64,000 nt of DNA from Pseudocitrobacter cyperus. Lineage in GTDB: Bacteria > Pseudomonadota > Gammaproteobacteria > Enterobacterales > Enterobacteriaceae. The stretch lies in assembly GCF_039889165.1 (NCBI RefSeq), contig NZ_JAYMYY010000001.1, positions 310,001-374,000 on the forward strand, read 5' to 3'. Made by a program: the position numbers and the translations under genes. The number at the start of each line of letters is the position of its first letter. The stretch's first letter is position 1. The notes under the pieces were generated by a model. The model was not told where the DNA came from and searched no databases. It saw nothing but the letters and a program-made list of their open reading frames with translations. Positions 58,931-64,000 of this stretch are shown here, in pieces.

Positions 58931-61165
58931 TTATTCCTCGTTAACAGCCTGCGCGGCTTTTTTCGCCTGAACGCGGGCAATGGCTGCCGCAACGGCTGCT
59001 TTGCGTGGGTCATCATTAGCGGCCGATTCACTGGTGGCCTGCTGTTCGGCTTTGCGCGCTTTAGCGCGGGCGATAGCGGCCTCCACGGCGGCTTTGCGCG
59101 GGTCGGGCGTTTCGCTTACGCTCGCGGGTTCACTGGTGGCCTGCTGTTCGGCTTTGCGCGCTTTAGCGCGGGCGATAGCGGCCTCCACGGCGGCTTTGCG
59201 CGGGTCGGGCGTTTCGCTTACGCTCGCGGGTTCACTGGCGGCCTGCTGTTCGGCTTTGCGCGCTTTAGCGCGGGCGATAGCGGCCTCCACGGCGGCTTTA
59301 CGCGGGTCGGGCGTTTCGCTTACGCTCGCGTGTTCACTGGCGGCCTGCTGTTCGGCTTTACGCGCTTTAGCGCGGGCGATGGCGGCTTCCACGGCGGCTT
59401 TACGCGGGTCGGGCGTTTCGCTTACGCTCGCGGGTTCACTGGCGGCCTGCTGTTCGGCTTTGCGCGCTTTAGCGCGGGCGATGGCGGCTTCCACGGCGGC
59501 TTTGCGCGGGTCGGTCACTTCATCACTGACGGACTGCTGTTTTTCGGCCTGTGCCGCGCGCGCTTTGGCTTTACGTGCTTCACGCGCGGCGATAACCGCG
59601 CTGTTATCAGGCAGCGCCCCGGCTTTGACGATTATAGGTTGCGCTGCCTGTTGTTGTTTATCCCGAACGCGTGCCAGAGCCGCATTAATGGCATCCTGGT
59701 CTTTTGCGGCTGGCTGTACGGCCGCTTTTTTGTGGCGTTCTGCGCGGGCGATTTTATCCCGCTCAAGGCGATGCTGACGCGCTTCGAATCTTGCTTTAGC
59801 TTCCGCTGCGCGCTGCTCTTCCTGGCGAATCGCTGAGATTTCGGCCTTCTCCTGACGGAAATACTGCACCAGCGGAATACTGCTTGGGCAAACCCACGCG
59901 CAGGCACCGCATTCGATGCAGTCTGCGATGTTATGCGCAGTGGCTTTATCGTGCTGTTGTCCTTTGCTAAACCAGTAGAGCTGTTGCGGCAGCAGATCGG
60001 CCGGACAGGCATCGGCGCAGGCGCTGCAGCGGATGCAGCTTTTCTCCGCTTCCGGCTCGCCCATCTCTGCTGCCGACGGCGCCAGCAGGCAGTTGGTAAT
60101 TTTGACTACCGGCACATCGAGCCAGGGGAGGGTAAAGCCCATCAATGGCCCGCCCATAATCACCAGTTGCTCGCCGGAGGGGCAAAAACCCGCATGTTCA
60201 AGCAGATGACTTACCGGCGTACCCAACCGGGCCCAGACATTGCCCGGGCGGCTGACGGATTCGCCAGTTAAGGTCACTACGCGTTCGGTCAGCGGTTCAC
60301 CATCAATAACCGCGCGTTTTACCGCAAACGCCGTTCCGACGTTCTGCATCAAAACGCCGATATCAGAGGAGCGTCCGCCGTGCGGAACTTGCTTCCCGGT
60401 AAGAATTTGCGTGAGCTGTTTTGCGCCACCGGAGGGGTATTTGGTTGGGATCACGCGCAGACTGATATCATGCGCGTCCGCCAGCACCGCCCGCAGCATG
60501 GAGATCGCCTGCGGTTTATTGTCTTCGATGCCGATTAAGATCTGCCGGGGTTGCAGAATATGACCAAGGATACGGATGCCTTCGATCACCTGCGCCGCGC
60601 AGTCCTGCATCAGTCGATCGTCTGCGGTGATGTAAGGCTCACATTCGGCGGCATTAATGATAAGCGTGGTGATTTTATCACCGCCTCCGCGCAGTTTTGT
60701 TCCCGTCGGGAAACCCGCGCCGCCGAGACCGGCTACACCAAATTGATGGATGCGTTCAATAAGCTCTTCACGCGAACGGCTCTGATAGTCGCTCCAGCCT
60801 TCGAGGTTAATCCACTGGTCTTCGCCATCGGCATCAATAATAACGCTCATTTCCGGTAGCGCCGAAGGATGAGCCGTGGCATGAGGTGCAATCGCAACCA
60901 CGGTACCTGAAGTTGGCGCATGTACCGGAAGCATGCGCCCCCAGCCGCGGGTCAGCGGCTGACCGCGCAGTACATGGTCGCCAGGCTTAACGCTCAGTTC
61001 GCCTTCAGCGCCGATATGTTGTTTCAGAGGAATGACAAAACGTTGCGCGAGGGGAACCTGGCGCAGCGGTGTGCCATTAGACTGAGTTTTCATTTCCGGT
61101 GGGTGAATACCCCCATCGAAATCCCAGATTTTCTCTTTTCTGAACGCGGAAAATAACTTAAGCAT
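58931..61165 (-). CDS. rsxC: RsxC, NADH-binding electron-entry subunit with C-terminal repeats
   Basis: RsxC (744 aa) is the peripheral subunit that takes electrons from NADH. The N-terminal half has GLGGAGFPTGTKLRGG, an NADH/FMN-binding region. Two [4Fe-4S] motifs follow: CIRCSACADACPADLLP near residue 375 and CIECGACAWVCPSSIPLV near residue 415. The C-terminal third is Ala/Lys/Arg-rich and helical. It ends in six units beginning DPRKAAV, the first four of 34 residues (102 bases) each and nearly identical. I start at the ATG at 61165 (MLKLFSAFRKEKIWDFDGGI), as in E. coli; 37 upstream codons overlap rsxB. It shares eight bases with rsxB. Confidence 0.96.
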   Translation of the reverse strand: MLKLFSAFRKEKIWDFDGGIHPPEMKTQSNGTPLRQVPLAQRFVIPLKQHIGAEGELSVKPGDHVLRGQPLTRGWGRMLPVHAPTSGTVVAIAPHATAHPSALPEMSVIIDADGEDQWINLEGWSDYQSRSREELIERIHQFGVAGLGGAGFPTGTKLRGGGDKITTLIINAAECEPYITADDRLMQDCAAQVIEGIRILGHILQPRQILIGIEDNKPQAISMLRAVLADAHDISLRVIPTKYPSGGAKQLTQILTGKQVPHGGRSSDIGVLMQNVGTAFAVKRAVIDGEPLTERVVTLTGESVSRPGNVWARLGTPVSHLLEHAGFCPSGEQLVIMGGPLMGFTLPWLDVPVVKITNCLLAPSAAEMGEPEAEKSCIRCSACADACPADLLPQQLYWFSKGQQHDKATAHNIADCIECGACAWVCPSSIPLVQYFRQEKAEISAIRQEEQRAAEAKARFEARQHRLERDKIARAERHKKAAVQPAAKDQDAINAALARVRDKQQQAAQPIIVKAGALPDNSAVIAAREARKAKARAAQAEKQQSVSDEVTDPRKAAVEAAIARAKARKAEQQAASEPASVSETPDPRKAAVEAAIARAKARKAEQQAASEHASVSETPDPRKAAVEAAIARAKARKAEQQAASEPASVSETPDPRKAAVEAAIARAKARKAEQQATSEPASVSETPDPRKAAVEAAIARAKARKAEQQATSESAANDDPRKAAVAAAIARVQAKKAAQAVNEE
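58934..59512 (-). repeat. Tandem 102-bp repeats in the 3' end of rsxC
   Basis: Four units of exactly 102 bases, then a shorter and a degenerate one, each start with codons for DPRKAAV. Units differ by a few bases, some silent (TTTGCGCGGG or TTTACGCGGG on the plus strand), some changing residues (SEPAS/SEHAS, QQAAS/QQATS). The 102-base period keeps the frame. Confidence 0.95.
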
Positions 61166-61733
61166 GTTGTTCCACAGGAATATTTCGTACCGGGATCGTT
61201 TGTAAATCCCATTTCCAGCTTTCGGTGGTGGTGGCAACCGGACGCAGTTCAATACATTGGGTTGGGCAGGGGGCAACGCAGAGGTTGCAGCCAGTGCACA
61301 GGTCGCTCATGACGGTGTGCATTGCGCGGGTAGCGCCCACAATGGCATCCACCGGACAGGCCTGAATACATTTGGTGCAACCGATACAGTTGTCCTCGTC
61401 GATAACCGCCAGCATCCGGGCCGGTTCCTGGGCGGTGTCATCACCATCGATAGGTTGAGGATCGACATTAAGTAACTCGGCAATTTTCAACATGACCGCT
61501 TCGCCGCCGGGAGCGCAACAGTTGATCTTCTCGCCATTGCTGACGGCTTCAGCATAAGGACGGCAGCCGGGGTAGCCACACTGCCCACACTGGCTTTGCG
61601 GCAACAGTTCATCAATTTTTTCAACCACCGGGTCATCTTCCACCGCAAAACGGCGGGAGGCGTAACCCAGTATGACGCCGAAAATCAGCCCTAATACGCT
61701 GATTGCGGCGACAGCTATCCAGAACGTCATCAT
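61158..61733 (-). CDS. rsxB: RsxB, iron-sulfur subunit
   Basis: RsxB (191 aa) has an N-terminal membrane anchor (MTFWIAVAAISVLGLIFGVI). An Fe-S domain follows with the Cys pattern QCGQCGYPGCRPYAE and INCCAPGG (about residues 49-75), and then a two-cluster ferredoxin domain: CIGCTKCIQACPVDAI near residue 117 and CTGCNLCVAPCPTQCI near residue 147. It passes electrons within the Rsx complex. It overlaps rsxA by one base and rsxC by eight. Confidence 0.97.
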   Translation of the reverse strand: MMTFWIAVAAISVLGLIFGVILGYASRRFAVEDDPVVEKIDELLPQSQCGQCGYPGCRPYAEAVSNGEKINCCAPGGEAVMLKIAELLNVDPQPIDGDDTAQEPARMLAVIDEDNCIGCTKCIQACPVDAIVGATRAMHTVMSDLCTGCNLCVAPCPTQCIELRPVATTTESWKWDLQTIPVRNIPVEQHA

Positions 61734-62314
61734 TACAACTTCACCAACCCGCTAAAGCCCATAAACGCTAACGACATTAATCCGGCGGTGATCAGGGCAA
61801 TTGCGTTGCCGCGAAACGGGGCGGGAACATTCGAGACCACCAGGCGTTCGCGTATCGACGCAAACAGCACCATCACCAGAGAGAAACCGACCGCAGCAGA
61901 GAACCCGTACAGCGCGGACTGTAAAAAGTTATGGCCGAGGTTGATATTCAGCAGCGCCACACCAAGAACGGCACAGTTCGTGGTGATGAGCGGTAAAAAG
62001 ATCCCCAGCAGGCGATACAGCGCAGGGCTGGTTTTGCGCACCACCATTTCGGTGAATTGCACCACGACGGCAATCACCAGAATAAAGGCCAGTGTGCGCA
62101 GATAAATCAGATTAAGCGGAATCAGTATCCAGGTATCAATAAGCCAGGCGCAAATGGAAGCCAGCGTCATCACAAAGGTGGTCGCCAGCCCCATGCCCAT
62201 CGCCGTTTCCAGCTTTTTAGACACGCCCATAAACGGGCAAAGCCCAAGGAACTTCACCAGGACGAAGTTATTTACCAGCACGGTACCGATAAAAAGCAAT
62301 AAATAGTCAGTCAT
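61733..62314 (-). CDS. rsxA: RsxA, electron-transport complex subunit
   Basis: RsxA (193 aa) is an inner-membrane subunit with six helices, nearly identical to E. coli RsxA. LVNNFVLVKFLGLCPFMGVS and LPLITTNCAVLGVALL carry the two Cys-containing half-motifs that, with RsxE, hold an iron-sulfur cluster. I start at the second of two adjacent ATGs (62314), matching the E. coli N-terminus (MTDYLLLFIGTVLV). It is the first gene of rsxABCDGE-nth. Confidence 0.97.
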   Translation of the reverse strand: MTDYLLLFIGTVLVNNFVLVKFLGLCPFMGVSKKLETAMGMGLATTFVMTLASICAWLIDTWILIPLNLIYLRTLAFILVIAVVVQFTEMVVRKTSPALYRLLGIFLPLITTNCAVLGVALLNINLGHNFLQSALYGFSAAVGFSLVMVLFASIRERLVVSNVPAPFRGNAIALITAGLMSLAFMGFSGLVKL

Positions 62315-62391
62315 CATTCGACCTGTTACAAAAAAAGCCTCCCATTATCGACGAAAGTGTAATCATCGACAACAGGGCGAGTGTGTGGTTA

Positions 62392-62832
62392 TTACGGATT
62401 CACAAAGGTGCGCCGCACACGGGATGAGCGTTTCAGATAGGGGACAATTAGCGCCGCCGCAGCCAGCGGAAGCAGCAGTTGGCGCAGCGCTATCACATCC
62501 GATACGGGCGCGAAAGCGAAGGCTTTCAATGCCAGCAACAATGAAACCAGCAGCCAGATAATATAGTGTTTAGGCACATTGCTACGACGCTTAAAGAAAG
62601 CGATTGTCAGCCACAGTGTGTAGTACCACATGGCTATCACGAACGCTAAAGAAAGCACCCACAGCGCCAGATTCATACCACTTTGGGCTTTGAGCAGGCT
62701 CAGGATCTGTGGCTTGAGCAGGGCATCGGCGAACATCAGCAGTTGTATGCTAATGCTGAGCAGCGCAACTAATAGCCACGCCAGCGGCCCCAGCAGCCAT
62801 CCACCAATACGTTCTGCAGAAGTTGACGACAT
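62392..62832 (-). CDS. ydgK: YdgK, DUF2569 membrane protein
   Basis: YdgK (146 aa) has four hydrophobic helices and the DUF2569 start ERIGGWLLGPLAWLLVALLS. YYTLWLTIAFFKRRSNVPKH and YIIWLLVSLLLALKAF follow, and the C-terminus is basic (LKRSSRVRRTFVNP). The function is unknown. It precedes rsxA by 77 bases on the same strand, as in E. coli, but its link to the Rsx complex is not shown. Confidence 0.92.
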   Translation of the reverse strand: MSSTSAERIGGWLLGPLAWLLVALLSISIQLLMFADALLKPQILSLLKAQSGMNLALWVLSLAFVIAMWYYTLWLTIAFFKRRSNVPKHYIIWLLVSLLLALKAFAFAPVSDVIALRQLLLPLAAAALIVPYLKRSSRVRRTFVNP

Positions 62833-62908
62833 TTCGTCTCCTGATTATCAGCGTCAGTTATTAATATGGCCGTGGAGTATAAGCAACTGACGCTGAAGAT
62901 AACAATAG

Positions 62909-63124
62909 TTACTGCACGTAATGCCAAACGGATTTTGGCACCTGGCCAATATCGAACAAACGGCCGCCAGAAACCAGTTCGGCACGGCGGTGATCCGCAG
63001 CGCGGTACATGTTGATTAAATCGTTGGTATCGGAGAGCGAATAGTTAAGATGATCATAAAGTTTTTCGAGATTTTCCAGAGAGCTGACTTTACGGAATTT
63101 CAATAAATAATCCAGGACGGTCAT
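62909..63124 (-). CDS. cnu: Cnu, Hha/YmoA-family nucleoid co-regulator
   Basis: Cnu (YdgT, 71 aa) binds H-NS and StpA to modulate silencing, and in E. coli also binds a site at oriC. The whole protein is the Hha fold: MTVLDYLLKFRKVSSLENLE, KLYDHLNYSLSDTNDLIN, MYRAADHRRAELVSGG and RLFDIGQVPKSVWHYVQ. It is close to the K-12 protein throughout. It lies 76 bases before ydgK's start. In E. coli blr and ydgJ lie on its other side; here a glucosidase gene does. Confidence 0.96.
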   Translation of the reverse strand: MTVLDYLLKFRKVSSLENLEKLYDHLNYSLSDTNDLINMYRAADHRRAELVSGGRLFDIGQVPKSVWHYVQ

Positions 63125-63323
63125 TTGAAGGTATCCATTTTATAATGTTAGATCGCACCCGGTTTGTGCACGCGCGAAAGCGCAGCAGCAATGGCGCGTA
63201 GCTCAGTTTTACAACCAGTGTATCGACACCCGTTTTTGGTGAGAGTTCCGCCAAACCGTGGCCCACTCTCTGCGGGTCAGCCTTAATTATTTGGGTATTA
63301 AATAACAAATACAAGAGGAGAAA

Positions 63324-63368
63324 ATGACGTTATTGATTTATCTCAGGAAATACGCTGCTGGCATTTAA
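63324..63368 (+). CDS. Possible 14-residue peptide gene
   Basis: ATG at 63324 opens a frame for MTLLIYLRKYAAGI with stop TAA. It is preceded by AAGAGGAGAAA, one of the best ribosome sites in the window, seven or so bases upstream. It lies alone between the divergent-looking cnu and the glucosidase gene. The peptide is hydrophobic then basic. I do not recognise it. It may be a leader peptide, a small membrane peptide or chance. Confidence 0.35.
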   Translation: MTLLIYLRKYAAGI

Positions 63369-63371
63369 TTG

Positions 63372-63396
63372 TTCGGGCGTCGAATGACGCCCGGAA
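63372..63396. terminator. Hairpin after the glucosidase gene
   Basis: TTCGGGCGTC pairs with GACGCCCGGAA with one bulge across GAAT. It sits just past the glucosidase stop. No strong T-run follows on the minus strand. Confidence 0.6.
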
Positions 63397-63399
63397 TGA

Positions 63400-64000
63400 T
63401 TAGCGCACGCCGCCGTGGCTTTCGATGACGCCTTTATACCAGTAAAAGCTTTTCTTACGTTTACGGGCCAGATTTTGCTGGTGATCAACATAGACAAAAC
63501 CATACTGCTTTTTGTATCCGTTAAGCCAGCTCAGAAGATCAATAAACGACCACGGGTAATAACCGCGGATATCCGCCCCCAGTTCGATGGCTTTTTCCAG
63601 GGCTTCAATATGCATGCGTAAATAATCGATACGCGATTGATCGACTATTTCACCATTGATTATCGGGTCTTTGGCCCCGAGCCCATTTTCAGTAATGTAA
63701 ACAGGAATATCACCGTAACGCGCTTTCACCATCATGATGCCGTCCGTCAGCCCCTGAGGCCATATCTCCCAGTCCCAGTCGGTATAGACGCCATCCGGGT
63801 TGCGGACAAATTTAAATAGCCCTTTGAAACCAAATTCGCCACCGCTATTTTTTTCGCCGCTGTTATTGGCCTGAGTTCGGGTTTCATCCGGATTGGCGGT
63901 GACGGTTTCCCGGCGATAATAGTTCAGCCCGATAAAGTCGCAACGGTTGTCGCGCAACAGTGCGTCATCGCCCGGGGCAAAGCGAGGGACGCCCCACAAA
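63400..64000 (-). CDS. GH1 6-phospho-beta-glucosidase, N-terminal part missing
   Basis: The last 200 residues of a glycoside hydrolase family 1 enzyme are present; the frame runs off the right edge. FIGLNYYRRETV and the nucleophile motif PVYITENGLGAKD are clear, and GYYPWSFIDLLSWLNGYKKQ then YGFVYVD is the family C-terminus. The Ser-x6-Lys-x-Tyr spacing in LLSWLNGYKKQYG matches the phosphate-binding triad of 6-phospho-beta-glycosidases, so the substrate is probably a phosphorylated beta-glucoside such as cellobiose-6-P or salicin-6-P brought in by a PTS. No PTS gene is in view. In E. coli ydgJ and add occupy this side of cnu. Confidence 0.92.
   Translation of the reverse strand, partial: LWGVPRFAPGDDALLRDNRCDFIGLNYYRRETVTANPDETRTQANNSGEKNSGGEFGFKGLFKFVRNPDGVYTDWDWEIWPQGLTDGIMMVKARYGDIPVYITENGLGAKDPIINGEIVDQSRIDYLRMHIEALEKAIELGADIRGYYPWSFIDLLSWLNGYKKQYGFVYVDHQQNLARKRKKSFYWYKGVIESHGGVR

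Noticed and set aside
58934..59512. Regular repeats suggesting a CRISPR array
   Set aside because: The units are contiguous coding DNA of rsxC with no unique spacers and no cas genes.
58826..59836. Plus-strand frames of 336 and 265 codons with strong internal repeats
   Set aside because: They lie antisense to the rsxC 102-base repeats, whose period is a multiple of three and keeps several frames open. rsxC has full homology and these have no ribosome site or family match.
63090..63314. A 74-codon minus-strand frame overlapping the start of cnu
   Set aside because: It overlaps the well-supported cnu gene in another frame, lacks homology I know and has no good ribosome site.

Overview
The window is chromosomal DNA of a member of the Enterobacteriaceae related to Escherichia, Enterobacter, Klebsiella and Kosakonia. 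Most proteins align over their full length with E. coli K-12 proteins I know, and long runs of genes keep the E. coli order. Many genes carry enterobacterial regulatory marks (FNR, PurR, Zur, SlyA and NemR sites, and a RyhB-type sodB leader). I cannot fix the genus from the sequence alone. I saw no prophage, insertion sequence, integrase or CRISPR array.

Region 1 (1-9.4 kb): the start of a periplasmic ABC substrate-binding protein is cut by the left edge. It is followed by a complete mhp cluster, mhpR divergent from mhpABCDFET, which takes 3-(3-hydroxyphenyl)propionate to pyruvate, succinate and acetyl-CoA, with the uptake protein MhpT last. The MhpR operator and mhpA promoter are recognisable.

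Region 2 (9.5-18 kb): hinT-ycfL-lpoB-thiK-nagZ-ycfP-ndh-ycfJ, comR/bhsA and ldtC, the same order as near 25 min in E. coli. It covers nucleotide hydrolysis, cell-wall synthesis and recycling, thiamine salvage, respiration and envelope stress.

Region 3 (18-26 kb): an iron-siderophore locus. A TonB-dependent receptor gene is divergent from a five-gene operon (ATPase, two permeases, binding protein, RpiR/SIS regulator), with a Fur-like site between them. A small orphan fimbrial-like gene follows.

Region 4 (26-63.1 kb): three tandem tRNA-Val(GAC) genes, Zur-controlled zinT, then the E. coli 37-min backbone: mdtK, ribE, cfa, punC/punR, purR, ynhF, ydhP, sodB, mepH, grxD, rnt, gloA, nemA, nemR, ydhL, ydhF, sodC, ydhKJI, slyA, slyB, anmK, mliC, pdxH, tyrS, gstA, dtpA, nth, rsxEGDCBA, ydgK and cnu. 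Departures from E. coli are a membrane-bound diguanylate cyclase between slyA and slyB, no pdxY between tyrS and gstA, and 102-bp tandem repeats in the 3' part of rsxC. The right edge cuts a GH1 6-phospho-beta-glucosidase.

Regions 2 and 4 lie far apart in E. coli K-12 and are joined here through the iron locus and the tRNA array. The least explained items are the RpiR/SIS regulator inside the siderophore operon, the miniature fimbrillin, the inserted cyclase and a possible 14-residue peptide gene beside cnu.
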